A stretch of DNA of 64,000 nucleotides from Sphaerisporangium sp. (GTDB taxonomy: Bacteria > Actinomycetota > Actinomycetes > Streptosporangiales > Streptosporangiaceae). Made by a program: the position numbers and the translations under genes. This document shows, one piece after another, positions 46,348-55,577 of this stretch. The first letter of the stretch is position 1. The number at the start of each line of letters is the position of its first letter. Location: contig JAOPYI010000050.1 of NCBI GenBank assembly GCA_025964675.1, positions 1-64,000 on the forward strand. Direction: 5' to 3'. The notes under the pieces are model-generated. The model ran no database searches. It saw only the letters and a list, made by a program, of their open reading frames with translations, and was not told where the DNA came from.

Positions 46348-49300
46348 TTGACCGTTGATGCCTGGTTCCGCGGCCTTACAGCCGGCCGCACCGGGCCCGA
46401 TGCCCCGGGAGCCCGGTTGCGCCGGCGGCTCCGCCTGCTGGCGAGCTGCCTCCTTCTCGGCGCCATCGCCTTCAACACCTCTCCGGGCGAGGTGATCGCC
46501 GAGACCAAGCTGGACATGGCGGTCAACCCCACCGGGTTCCTCGAGCGGGCCGCCCACCTGTGGGACGACGCCTTCTTCGGCCACCTGCAGAACCAGGCGT
46601 ACGGCTACCTGTTCCCAATGGGCCCGTTCTACGCGCTGTTCCGGTGGCTGGACATGCCTCCGTGGAACATCCAGCGGCTGTGGATGACGCTGGTGCTGTG
46701 CGCGGCGTTCCTCGGGGTCGAGCGGCTCGCGGGCGCGCTGAGGATCGGCCGCTCGCCGAACACCAGGATCCTGGCCGGACTGACCTACGCGCTCGCGCCG
46801 CACGCGCTTGCGCTCATCGGGGTCAACTCCTCGGAGTTCGAGCCGAGCGCGGTGCTGCCGTGGATCCTGCTGCCGCTCGTGCTGGGCGCGCGGGAGAGCA
46901 TGAGCCCCCGCCGTGCCGCCGCGCTCTCGGCGGTCGCGTTCCTGTTCGCGGGGGGCATCAACGCCGCCGCCGAGCTGGCCGTCCTCGTGGTGCCGTTCCT
47001 CTACCTGATGACCCGCGGGAACGGTCCCCGCAAGTGGCGGCTGCTCGCCTGGTGGGCGGTCTGCGTCGCCGCGGTCTCGATGTGGTGGCTGGTCCCGCTC
47101 GTGGTGCTCGGCCGTTACATCTTCTCCTTCCTGCCCTTCATCGAGACGGCGAGCGCCACCACGGGCGTGACGTCCCTGCTCAACACGCTGAGGGGCACGT
47201 CGAGCTGGATCTCCTTCCTGCCTGTCGACGGCAGGCCGTGGCTGCCGGCCTCCTACGACCAGGCGACCGTGCCCTGGCTCATCATCGTCACCGCCGCCGT
47301 CGCAGCCCTCGGCCTCGCGGGACTCGTCCGCAGGTCCACGCCCGAGCGGACTTTCCTGGTGTTGTCCGTGCTCGCCGGCGTGCTGATCGTCACCACCGGG
47401 CACCCCGGCGCCCTCACGTTCCCCTGGTCGGAGCAGGTCAGGGAGCTGCTCGACGGCCCCCTCGCCCCCTTACGCAACCTTCACAAGTTCGACGCCCTGC
47501 TGCGGCTGCCGCTCGCCCTCGGCCTGGCGGCCCTGCCGGCGTGGCACCCGCGGGGGACGCGGCTGTGGCTCGCCGCCGCGAGCGCTGGGCTGGCCGGGCT
47601 CGCCGTGCTGCCGGTCGCCACCTCCGGGATCACTCCCACGGGGTCCTTCACCGACCTGCCGTCCTACTGGAGGGACGCCGCCTCCTGGCTCAACCAGAAC
47701 ACCGGCCATGGCATGGTGCTCGCGGTTCCCGGCTCAAAGCGTGGCGAGTACCTGTGGGGAAGGCCGCTCGACGAGCCCATGCAGTCATTGCTGAACGTGC
47801 GCTGGGCCACCCACTCGAACGTGCCATGGGGCTCGGCCGGGCTGGCACGCCTGCTGCAGGCGGTCGACGAGCGCTTCTCCGACGGCGTGGGCTCCGCGGG
47901 GCTCACCCTGACCCTGCGCCGCATCGGCGTGAAGTACCTGCTCGTACGCAACGACCTGGCCCGCGACACCATCGGATCGGCATGGCCGGCCCGCGTCCAC
48001 CAGACCCTCCAGGATTCCACGGGGCTGGTACGGGTCGCGCAGTTCGGCCCCCTGATCGGCCAGGTCTCCAGCCCCACGGCGTCGAGCTGGTTCGACCAGG
48101 CGTACCCCGCCCTGGAGGTCTACGCGGTGCCCGGCACCGCGCCGATCGCTGGCGTCGTTCCGGCCGGCTCCACGCTCCGGATGGCCGGCGCCCCCGAGGG
48201 CGTCCTCGACATGGCCGAGCAGGGGGTGCTGAAGGACGACGCGCCGGTGCTGGTGGGCGACGAGCCCGGCGCCTCGTCGGTGCCCGCCAGGAACTCCGTG
48301 GTGACGGACACGCTGCGCAGGCGGCAGATGGTCTTCGGCGACGTCCGCCGGAGCGCCGGCCCCACGCTGCCCGAGGGCGCGAAGCTGAACGCCACCACCG
48401 ACCTGCTCGACCCCGCCTGGGCCTCGGCGACCTCCTCCGCCCGCTACCTCGGGATCGGCGACGTGCTGGCGTCCTCATCTGACGCGGACATCACGGCCGC
48501 CTCCGGGGAACGCGATCCCGGGCGCCTGCCGTACGCGGCCTTCGACGGCGACCCGCGCACCGGGTGGCGGTCGGACGGGTGGAACGGCGCGCTCGGCGAG
48601 TGGCTGGAGGCCCGCTTCGTCGAGCCCGTCGCGATGAAACAGATCACGATCGCCTTCGAGCAGGGCCCGATCGGCCCACCCGTCGCCGAGGTGGAGCTTT
48701 CGACCGAGGCCGGGACGCGACGCGTGCCCGTACGGCAGACCACCGACCCGCAGTTCGTCGCCCCACCGCAGGGGAAGACCACCTGGCTGCGCATCCGGGT
48801 CACCAAGCTGGCCTACCAGCCGAAGAACCCGTTCGGCGGCCGGGTGGGCATCACCGAGGTGGCCGTACCCGGGGTGCGGCCGACGCGGGCCATCGCCGTC
48901 CCCGGGCTGTCCGGCGCGGGCGGCGACGCGGGCACCGTGCTGCTCACCTCGCAGGACAAGGCCCCGGCGTGCATGCGCGGCTCGTCCGCCTGGACCTGCT
49001 CGCGACGGCTGGAGATCCTCGGCGAGGACGGCTACAGCTTCGAGCGGCTGTTCGCGGTGGGCGCCAACGAGACGCGCACGGTCAGCGGCACGGCGGTGCT
49101 CACCGACCCGAAGTCCGCCGACCTGCTGACCACCCTGCCGAACGCCTACCCGCACGTGACGGCGTCCTCGACCATCACCGACTATCCGGCCGTGCTCGGG
49201 CGGGCGGCCATGGACGGCGACTTGCGGACGCTGTGGTACGCCCAGCCGTTCGACCGGCGCCCCACCCTCTCGATCGACCTCGGCAGACCTCGGCGGTTCT

Positions 49301-50508
49301 CCCAGATCAAGGTGCTCTTCCCCGACTCCTTCCTCGGCAAGCCCCCGGTGAAGGTCACCATCCGCGCGGGGTCGCGGACCATCCAGGCGTGGGTCGGCGG
49401 CGACGGGCGCGTGGCGTTCCCCGTGCTCGTCACCCGGCAGCTCAGCATCCAGTTCACCGCGCCCGCCTCGCGGTCCATCGAGGTCGCCGAGGTCACCATC
49501 CCGGGCGTACCGGCGCTCGGGCAGCTCGGTGGGTTCCCGCTCCGGCTGCCGTGCGGCTACGGGCCCAGCCTGCAGGTCGACGGCAACACCGTGCCGACCC
49601 GCATCGTCGGCGGGACGCTCAACGACGTGCTCAACGGCCGCCCGCTGCGCTACGCCGGGTGCTCGCCCGTGCGGCTCATACCCGGAATGACCTCGGTCAG
49701 CGCAGCCTTCAGCGACGCCTTCCGCGTCAGGTCGGTGGTCCTGCGCGGACAGTCGGCCGCCGACGACGGCACCACCAGGATCCAGCCGGCCCGGATCGAG
49801 AGCTGGGGCCCCGAGGAGCGCCGGCTGGCCGTCTCGGCGACGCGGCGTTCCTACCTCACCGTCGGCGAGAACTACAACCAGGGCTGGCACGCCTACCTCA
49901 ACGGCGCTCAGCTCACGCCCGTACGCCTGGACGGCTGGCGGCAGGCGTGGATCCTGCCCGCGGGCGCCGGGACGGTGGTGCTCCGCTACGAGCCCGACGC
50001 GACGTACCGGGTGGCGCTGCTCGCGGGGCTCGGCCTGATCCTGGTCGTCGCCGCGCTGGCGCTGGTACGCGGAAGGCCGGGACGCCGCCCGCCGAAGGCG
50101 AAGGCCGGGCGCGTCACGGCCCGCTGGGTCCTGCCCGTGGCTCCGCTGGCCGGCCTGTGGACCGGCGGACTCCCCGGCGCGGTGCTTGTGTCGGTGCTGG
50201 CCCTGGCGGGGCTGTGGCTTCCCCACGTGCTCGCCGCCCGGCACGCGAGCGGCAGCCGGTCGAGGCGCGTGGCCCGGACGGCGCTGTCGGCCTGGGTGCC
50301 CGCGTGGGCGCTGGTCCTGGCCGGCGTGAGCTCGGCGGTGGGCACCGCCTTCCAGGTCGAGTTCCTGACCGGCCTGGTACCCCAGCTCTGCTGCCTCGTG
50401 GTGGTCGTACGGCTGCTGGTCGCCGTGCCCACCCCGGAGCCCCTCTGGCCGCCTCTGGCCGCCGCTCCGCGCCATCGCCAGGCCGCGCTGACGGAGGTGC
50501 GCGGGTGA
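46348..50508 (+). CDS. aftD: AftD-family alpha-(1->3)-arabinofuranosyltransferase (DUF3367)
   Basis: 1386 residues, near the 1400 of mycobacterial AftD. The N-terminal GT-C part (about 25-430) has ETKLDMAVNPTGFLERAAHL and FFGHLQNQAYGYLFPMGPFY, the AftD hallmark with acidic residues in the first loop. A long outer region follows with two F5/8-type carbohydrate-binding modules (about 715-830 and 935-1050; AFDGDPRTGWRS and AMDGDLRTLWYA). It ends with TM helices from about 1220. It should transfer arabinose from decaprenyl-phosphoryl-arabinose outside the membrane; the DPA genes are 6 kb downstream. TTG 46348 start. Overlaps the next gene by four bases. Confidence 0.85.
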   Translation: MTVDAWFRGLTAGRTGPDAPGARLRRRLRLLASCLLLGAIAFNTSPGEVIAETKLDMAVNPTGFLERAAHLWDDAFFGHLQNQAYGYLFPMGPFYALFRWLDMPPWNIQRLWMTLVLCAAFLGVERLAGALRIGRSPNTRILAGLTYALAPHALALIGVNSSEFEPSAVLPWILLPLVLGARESMSPRRAAALSAVAFLFAGGINAAAELAVLVVPFLYLMTRGNGPRKWRLLAWWAVCVAAVSMWWLVPLVVLGRYIFSFLPFIETASATTGVTSLLNTLRGTSSWISFLPVDGRPWLPASYDQATVPWLIIVTAAVAALGLAGLVRRSTPERTFLVLSVLAGVLIVTTGHPGALTFPWSEQVRELLDGPLAPLRNLHKFDALLRLPLALGLAALPAWHPRGTRLWLAAASAGLAGLAVLPVATSGITPTGSFTDLPSYWRDAASWLNQNTGHGMVLAVPGSKRGEYLWGRPLDEPMQSLLNVRWATHSNVPWGSAGLARLLQAVDERFSDGVGSAGLTLTLRRIGVKYLLVRNDLARDTIGSAWPARVHQTLQDSTGLVRVAQFGPLIGQVSSPTASSWFDQAYPALEVYAVPGTAPIAGVVPAGSTLRMAGAPEGVLDMAEQGVLKDDAPVLVGDEPGASSVPARNSVVTDTLRRRQMVFGDVRRSAGPTLPEGAKLNATTDLLDPAWASATSSARYLGIGDVLASSSDADITAASGERDPGRLPYAAFDGDPRTGWRSDGWNGALGEWLEARFVEPVAMKQITIAFEQGPIGPPVAEVELSTEAGTRRVPVRQTTDPQFVAPPQGKTTWLRIRVTKLAYQPKNPFGGRVGITEVAVPGVRPTRAIAVPGLSGAGGDAGTVLLTSQDKAPACMRGSSAWTCSRRLEILGEDGYSFERLFAVGANETRTVSGTAVLTDPKSADLLTTLPNAYPHVTASSTITDYPAVLGRAAMDGDLRTLWYAQPFDRRPTLSIDLGRPRRFSQIKVLFPDSFLGKPPVKVTIRAGSRTIQAWVGGDGRVAFPVLVTRQLSIQFTAPASRSIEVAEVTIPGVPALGQLGGFPLRLPCGYGPSLQVDGNTVPTRIVGGTLNDVLNGRPLRYAGCSPVRLIPGMTSVSAAFSDAFRVRSVVLRGQSAADDGTTRIQPARIESWGPEERRLAVSATRRSYLTVGENYNQGWHAYLNGAQLTPVRLDGWRQAWILPAGAGTVVLRYEPDATYRVALLAGLGLILVVAALALVRGRPGRRPPKAKAGRVTARWVLPVAPLAGLWTGGLPGAVLVSVLALAGLWLPHVLAARHASGSRSRRVARTALSAWVPAWALVLAGVSSAVGTAFQVEFLTGLVPQLCCLVVVVRLLVAVPTPEPLWPPLAAAPRHRQAALTEVRG

Positions 50509-51494
50509 CGGGCGCGCAGATTCTGAGGACGATCCCGTACGTCGTGGTCGCGTTCCTGCTGACGATGGCGGTGCTGCTGCGTTACTACGTCTACGGCAAC
50601 GGGCTGATGCTCCCCCTGGAGCAGCGCAGGATCTACCACCTCACCGCGCCCGCCGCGACGTACCTCGACACCGCGACGTTCCAGGTGCGCACCGGCGTGC
50701 CCGTGACCGACACCGTCTCCCTGTACGGCGACCCGGCGGCCGGCGACCAGAACACGGCGGTGTGGGTCGAGTTCTCCTCCCTGGAGACGGCGTACAACCA
50801 GCGGATCGACTACCACGAGCGCAGGACGGCCTTCGACCGGCACACCGGGCTGACCGTCGGCTGCTGCGGCGAGTACATCGACGACGACACCGCCGTGCGG
50901 CAGACGGGCCTGGCGTTCCGCCTGCCGTACGGGGCGGAGCCGCGCGGCTATCCGATCTTCGATCCGGTGCTCAAGCGACAGGTCACCCTGCGGTACGAGC
51001 GTGAGGAGACCGTCCAGGGCCTGCCGGTGTACCGGTACTCCTACACCGTCGGCCCGGCCAAGGTGGAGGACCTGCCCGACCAGGTCCCCGGCAGGGTCCT
51101 CGGCCTGCCGGAGTGGAAGCTCGTCAGCGTGGCGAGGTACGTGCGGATCACCAGGACGCTGTGGGTCGAGCCGGAGAGCGGCCTGCCCGTCCAGGTCCAG
51201 GAGCGGCGGGTGGACACGCTGCGCACACCCGACCAGGTGGACCGCCTGGTCAGCTTCCAGGCGGACCTTGTCACCGAGCCCGGGGACGTGGACGCCCAGG
51301 TGGGCGAGGCCGCCGGGTTCCGGCAGTGGGCGATCATGATCCGCGACGTGCTCCCGGCCGTCTTCCTGGCGCTCGTGTTCGTGCCGCTCGCCGTGGCGGC
51401 GCGCATGGGGCTCCGGCGCCGCAGGGCGGAGCGCTCAGCGGCGGCGCAGGACCAGCAGCAGGTTCCAGGTCACGATCTCCCGGACACCTGGTAG
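50505..51494 (+). CDS. DUF3068 (PorA-family) membrane protein, copy 1
   Basis: 329 residues. TM helix near 10-28, a large outer domain, TM near 272-290. Signature ETAYNQRIDYHERRTAFDRH and the Cys pair VGCCGEYIDDD. Coupled to aftD by a GTGA overlap. Related to M. tuberculosis Rv0227c (from memory). The family name refers to corynebacterial pore proteins but a channel role is not shown. The 3' end overlaps the convergent methyltransferase by 60 bases. Confidence 0.85.
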   Translation: MTGAQILRTIPYVVVAFLLTMAVLLRYYVYGNGLMLPLEQRRIYHLTAPAATYLDTATFQVRTGVPVTDTVSLYGDPAAGDQNTAVWVEFSSLETAYNQRIDYHERRTAFDRHTGLTVGCCGEYIDDDTAVRQTGLAFRLPYGAEPRGYPIFDPVLKRQVTLRYEREETVQGLPVYRYSYTVGPAKVEDLPDQVPGRVLGLPEWKLVSVARYVRITRTLWVEPESGLPVQVQERRVDTLRTPDQVDRLVSFQADLVTEPGDVDAQVGEAAGFRQWAIMIRDVLPAVFLALVFVPLAVAARMGLRRRRAERSAAAQDQQQVPGHDLPDTW

Positions 51495-52190
51495 CCGGAC
51501 CACACCGGTGGCCCATTCGGGGTGGTAGCGGGGCCGGGCGTCCAGCACCTCGGCGTCCCGGCACGCCCGGGCCCAGCGCAGCGCGCCCGCCACCGAGACC
51601 GGGTACAGGCTCTCGCCGTACACGTTCTTGGGACGGTGGCCCTGTTGGCGCGTGTAGCGGAGGGCGGCGCGGTGCCCGCCGAGGTAGTGCCAGGGGGAGG
51701 TCTCGTGGCCGCCCCACGGCGAGAGCCAGTTGGTGAACGACAGGTAGACGACGCCGCCGGGCCGCGTGATCCGCACCATCTCGGCCGCCATGCGCCAGGG
51801 GTCGGGGACGTGCTCGAGCACGTTGGAGGAGAAGCAGACGTCCACCGAGGCGTCGGCCAGCGGGATGTCTAGGGCGCTGCCGAGGATGGCCCCCTCGGGC
51901 ACGGCGCCGTCGCGCGCCATCATCTCCCCGGCGTCGCAGTCGACGCAGAGCGTCCTCGCGCCGTGGGCCCGCAGCACCTCGGTGAAGTACCCGGGCCCGC
52001 CCCCCACGTCGGCCACCAGAGCGCCGGACAGGCCGGTGTAGGTCGCGAGCTGGGCGGCCGTGTCGCGGGCGAGCATGCCGTAGAAGAAGTCCGGGTCCGT
52101 CTGCTCCTTGCGGAAGCCGGCCAGGAGCCGGACCGACCGGCCCAGTGTGGCGCGGAAGGGCGCGTTCGAGGTATCCACGTCTGCTTCCAT
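51435..52190 (-). CDS. Class I SAM methyltransferase (Rv0224c-like)
   Basis: 251 residues. Motif I is LVADVGGGPGYFTE; the post-motif acidic residue is in LCVDCDAG. Motif II-like region: SVDVCFSSNVLEHVPDPW. Residues SFTNWLSPWGGHETSPWHYLGG are typical of the envelope-glycan methyltransferase group. ATG 52190 chosen; 52226 is also in frame. It may cap or decorate the glycan built by the locus. Divergent from 52304. Confidence 0.85.
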   Translation of the reverse strand: MEADVDTSNAPFRATLGRSVRLLAGFRKEQTDPDFFYGMLARDTAAQLATYTGLSGALVADVGGGPGYFTEVLRAHGARTLCVDCDAGEMMARDGAVPEGAILGSALDIPLADASVDVCFSSNVLEHVPDPWRMAAEMVRITRPGGVVYLSFTNWLSPWGGHETSPWHYLGGHRAALRYTRQQGHRPKNVYGESLYPVSVAGALRWARACRDAEVLDARPRYHPEWATGVVRLPGVREIVTWNLLLVLRRR

Positions 52191-52303
52191 TCCCGGCGAG
52201 TGTTTGAGTGCCCGGGAGCATAACACCGCGTTGCGCCTGGTTTGCGTGGCTCGTAGGGTATTCGTTACTCAGGAGTAGCACCGGGACGTGATCGGAGGGA
52301 CCG

Positions 52304-54193
52304 TTGCCGCAGACCATGCGGGTCGAGCAGCCGGAGCAGCCGACCGTGCGCATCGCCTACCCGAGATGGATGGCGCGCCTGGCGAACCCCGTGCTGCTGA
52401 CCGGCACGCTCCTCGTCGTCATCTCGATGGCGCTGCGCGTGCCGATCCTGCGCAGCGCCTACTTCGTCGAGGACGACTTCCTGTTCGTCGGCGACGCCTA
52501 CGAGCACGACCTGACGTTCAACTTCCTGTTCCGCATCCACAAGGGCCATCTGATGCCCGGAGCGCTCGGGTTGACGTGGGTCGAGTCCCGGCTCGCCGCC
52601 TACGACTGGCTGCTCGTCGCGTCGGTGACGTTCCTCCTCCAGGCATTGGTGTCGGTGCTGCTGTTCCGCCTGCTGTGGTCGATGTTCGGGCCGCGCGCGG
52701 GCATCCTGCCGCCGCTTGCGGTGTACCTGTTCTGCCCGCTTACCATCCCGGCCTTCAGCTGGTGGTCGGCGGCGCTCAACGCCGTGCCGCTGCAGCTCGC
52801 GATCGTGCTCGCGCTGTCGGCGCAGCTTCGCCACGCTCGGGGCGAGGGCACCGGGCACGCCTGGAAGGCCCTCGGCTGGGTCGTGTTCGGCATGGCGTTC
52901 AGCACCAAGGGCGTCTTCCTGCCCTTGCTGCTGTTCGCCCTGACCACCGCCTTCCTGCGGACCGAGCGACAGGAGGAGGAGCCCGGCTGGCTCACCTCCA
53001 TGGCGCGGGAGCTCCGCGAGCACTGGCGACTGTGGGCGGTCCACGTCCTGCTGATGGGCGGTTACACGGCCCTCTATCTGTCCCGCCTTTACACCGCGCC
53101 AGGAGAGGGCGCGGCGACACCCAAGGCGGGCGTCGCCGCCGACCTGCTCGGAACACTGCTCGGCCGCACCCTGCCCACCGGCGTGGTCGGCGGTCCCCTG
53201 TCGTGGGGTCCCGTGCCGTCCACGGGCGGCATGGCGGCCCCCTCGACGCTCCTCGTGGTCGCCGCCTGGGCGGTGCTCGCCGTCCTGGTGGCGGTCAGCC
53301 TGCTGTACCGCCGCCGCGCGGCGCGCGCGTGGATCATCGTCGCGGTGTACCTGGTGCTCGTCGACGCGATCCCCACGGTGATCGCCCGCGGTACGGCGCT
53401 CGGGCTGGTCGGCGCGGAGACCCGCTATGTCGCCGACGCGGTCGTGGTGTTCGCCGTCTGCCTCGGCATCGGCCTGCTCCCGCTGCGCGACGAGCCGGAC
53501 GCCTACCGCAGGGCCGTTCCCGCCGGGACGGTCGTCCCCCTCGTGGCGGGGCTGACGGCCGGGGCGTACCTGACCATGTCGGTGGTCTCCATCGAGAACT
53601 TCCGCCAGACGCTGTCGGGGGACCACGTGCGCGACTATCTCGGCAACGTGCGCACGGCCCTGGACAAGGCGCCGGCCGACACGGTGATCTTCTCGCGCGC
53701 CGTGCCGGACTCGATCGTCCTGCCCTGGAACGGCAACCGCCGTCTCAGCCACCACCTGCTCGCCCCGCTCGCGCCTCCGGCCCTCCGTGCCCGGATGCAC
53801 GTGCCCGAGCCCTCCGACCACGCCATGGTGTTCGACGACAAGGGCAGGCTTGTGCCGGTCAGCGTCGCCCCCGCCTTCGCGCAGGTGCCCCCGCCGAAGA
53901 GGAAGTGCCTGCGGACCCTCGGCGGCGCGGTGTACTACCCCGAAGCGGTGAGCTGGGGCGGCCCGGACGGGGTGGCCGGCCTCGCCTACTCGGCCAAGCG
54001 GCCGACCTCGGTCTCCATCGAGGTCAGCGGGCAGAGCCAGCAGCTCAACCTGGCCGCGACCTCCGGAAAGCTGCTGCACTTCCCGATCCTGACGCCCGGC
54101 AAGGGCCTGCTCCTCAGGATCGACGACCCGTCGGCCGGGGTCTGCCTCAGCGGGTTCGCCCTTGGAGCAGCGGTTCCGGTGAGCGCGCGCTGA
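52304..54193 (+). CDS. GT-C-like polytopic membrane protein
   Basis: 629 residues, about 11 TM helices then a C-terminal outer domain of about 180 residues. After the first helix comes an acidic loop (YFVEDDFLFVGDAYEHDL), the usual place of the catalytic aspartates in GT-C transferases. No family match that I can name. Start TTG 52304 is well spaced to GGAGG (52294-52298); ATG 52316 is 17 bases away. 3' end overlaps the acyltransferase by 47 bases. Confidence 0.7.
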   Translation: MPQTMRVEQPEQPTVRIAYPRWMARLANPVLLTGTLLVVISMALRVPILRSAYFVEDDFLFVGDAYEHDLTFNFLFRIHKGHLMPGALGLTWVESRLAAYDWLLVASVTFLLQALVSVLLFRLLWSMFGPRAGILPPLAVYLFCPLTIPAFSWWSAALNAVPLQLAIVLALSAQLRHARGEGTGHAWKALGWVVFGMAFSTKGVFLPLLLFALTTAFLRTERQEEEPGWLTSMARELREHWRLWAVHVLLMGGYTALYLSRLYTAPGEGAATPKAGVAADLLGTLLGRTLPTGVVGGPLSWGPVPSTGGMAAPSTLLVVAAWAVLAVLVAVSLLYRRRAARAWIIVAVYLVLVDAIPTVIARGTALGLVGAETRYVADAVVVFAVCLGIGLLPLRDEPDAYRRAVPAGTVVPLVAGLTAGAYLTMSVVSIENFRQTLSGDHVRDYLGNVRTALDKAPADTVIFSRAVPDSIVLPWNGNRRLSHHLLAPLAPPALRARMHVPEPSDHAMVFDDKGRLVPVSVAPAFAQVPPPKRKCLRTLGGAVYYPEAVSWGGPDGVAGLAYSAKRPTSVSIEVSGQSQQLNLAATSGKLLHFPILTPGKGLLLRIDDPSAGVCLSGFALGAAVPVSAR

Positions 54194-55436
54194 CGGTGGA
54201 GCGGTGCAGGTAGCGGAGCAGCCCGCGCGCCGGCTCCTCGACGTACCGGTAGGTCAGCGCGGCGAGCACGATCGTCAGCGTGCCGACCGCGACGATGTTG
54301 ACCAGGAAGTTCCCCGAGAACGGCCGCTGCTCGGTGAGGTCGTACCACAGGTAGAGCGCGATGAACTGCCACAGGAACACCCCGTACGAGATGCGCCCGA
54401 AGTAGCGCATCACGGGGTTGCCGAGCAGCCGGCCCACGGGGGTGTCCCCGCGCGACAGCATCGCGCACGGCGCCACCAGGCACGCGGCGATCGTGCTGTA
54501 GAGGGCCAGCTCGAACACGCCGCTCCACACCCCGTCGACGCCGGAGAACCTGGGACCGGTGACCGGGGAGGCCGCGACCGCGTAGGCGAGGCCCGCCACC
54601 AGCCAAAGCGTGCCCGGCGAGGCGTTCACGGCGCGCACGAAGCGCCCGGCGGGGCCGTCCTTCTCCTGGCGCGCCCACACCGACACCACGGCCAGCGCCA
54701 TGCCGGGGGCGAAGAAGGTCCAGGCGCGGGGGAGCCAGGTGTTCATGTACGGCCGGTACTCCGGGTAGTAGCTCAGCACCGTCCACAGGTAGGAGATCGC
54801 GGCGAGCGCGGCGAGCCCGAGCAGCAGCCGCCTGGCCCGGCGCCCGGCGTCGGCTCCGCCCCGGCGCGCGAACATCGCGAGCAGCGCGGCCACGAGGGGG
54901 AGCACCAGGTAGAACGCCACCTCCACGCAGAGGCTCCACATCTGGGCGAGCCCCTTCGGGCCGAGGCCGAACCACCACGGGTGGGTCTCGTAGTTCTGGG
55001 CGAGGAACACCATCTGCAGCCACGTCTTGACGTCGCCGATGTGGTCGCGCGACCACAGGAACATGGCGGTGGCCACGACCAGCCAGTAGGCGGGCAGGAT
55101 GCGCAGAGCCCGCTTGACCAGGTACGTCGTCGTGCCTGGCGGCTTGGTCCCGTCCAGCACGGCCCTGGCGTACGGCCGGTAGAGCAGCAGCCCCGACAGC
55201 GTGAAGAAGATGGGCACGGCCACGTCACCCCGTGACAGCAGCGCGGCGAAGAAGTTGTTCTGCAGCGCGGTGGCCGACTCGATGGCGACGTGGAAGATCA
55301 GGACCGCGAAGGCGGCGACGGCGCGCATCCCGTCGAGGGCGTCCAGGTGACCGGACGGCGAGGGCGGTCCCTGCGACCCGCGCGTCCCGGCGGCCGGTTC
55401 GTCCTGCGCGCGCAATCTAGAACCTGTTTCTGTCAC
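54147..55436 (-). CDS. Acyltransferase 3 (OafA/YrhL) family protein (Rv0228-like)
   Basis: 429 residues with about ten helices. LDALDGMRAVAAFAVLIFHV (catalytic His) and FFTLSGLLLYRPYAR are the family motifs; the end is TYRYVEEPARGLLRYL. It O-acylates sugars across the membrane. GTG 55436; the first seven codons overlap the palindrome at 55416. Fits with succinyl/acetyl modification of an envelope glycan. Confidence 0.88.
   Translation of the reverse strand: MTETGSRLRAQDEPAAGTRGSQGPPSPSGHLDALDGMRAVAAFAVLIFHVAIESATALQNNFFAALLSRGDVAVPIFFTLSGLLLYRPYARAVLDGTKPPGTTTYLVKRALRILPAYWLVVATAMFLWSRDHIGDVKTWLQMVFLAQNYETHPWWFGLGPKGLAQMWSLCVEVAFYLVLPLVAALLAMFARRGGADAGRRARRLLLGLAALAAISYLWTVLSYYPEYRPYMNTWLPRAWTFFAPGMALAVVSVWARQEKDGPAGRFVRAVNASPGTLWLVAGLAYAVAASPVTGPRFSGVDGVWSGVFELALYSTIAACLVAPCAMLSRGDTPVGRLLGNPVMRYFGRISYGVFLWQFIALYLWYDLTEQRPFSGNFLVNIVAVGTLTIVLAALTYRYVEEPARGLLRYLHRSTVSARSPEPLLQGRTR
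55416..55435. promoter_or_regulatory. KstR-like palindrome at the acyltransferase start
   Basis: TCTAGAACCTGTTTCTGTCA contains AACCTGTT (AACnnGTT core). It covers codons 1-7 of the acyltransferase and is 17/20 identical to 40580-40599. Confidence 0.45.
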
Positions 55437-55577
55437 TTTTCAGCATCCCTCGTGACGTCGGGTCACTCGCGGAACTAACATATCCCGAATTAGAACTTTG
55501 TTTCAGGACATACCGCAGCGAAGACCCGCGCGCGTACCGTCACCAGTCGTCGAGAGCAATCCGTAGTAGGAGGAGCG

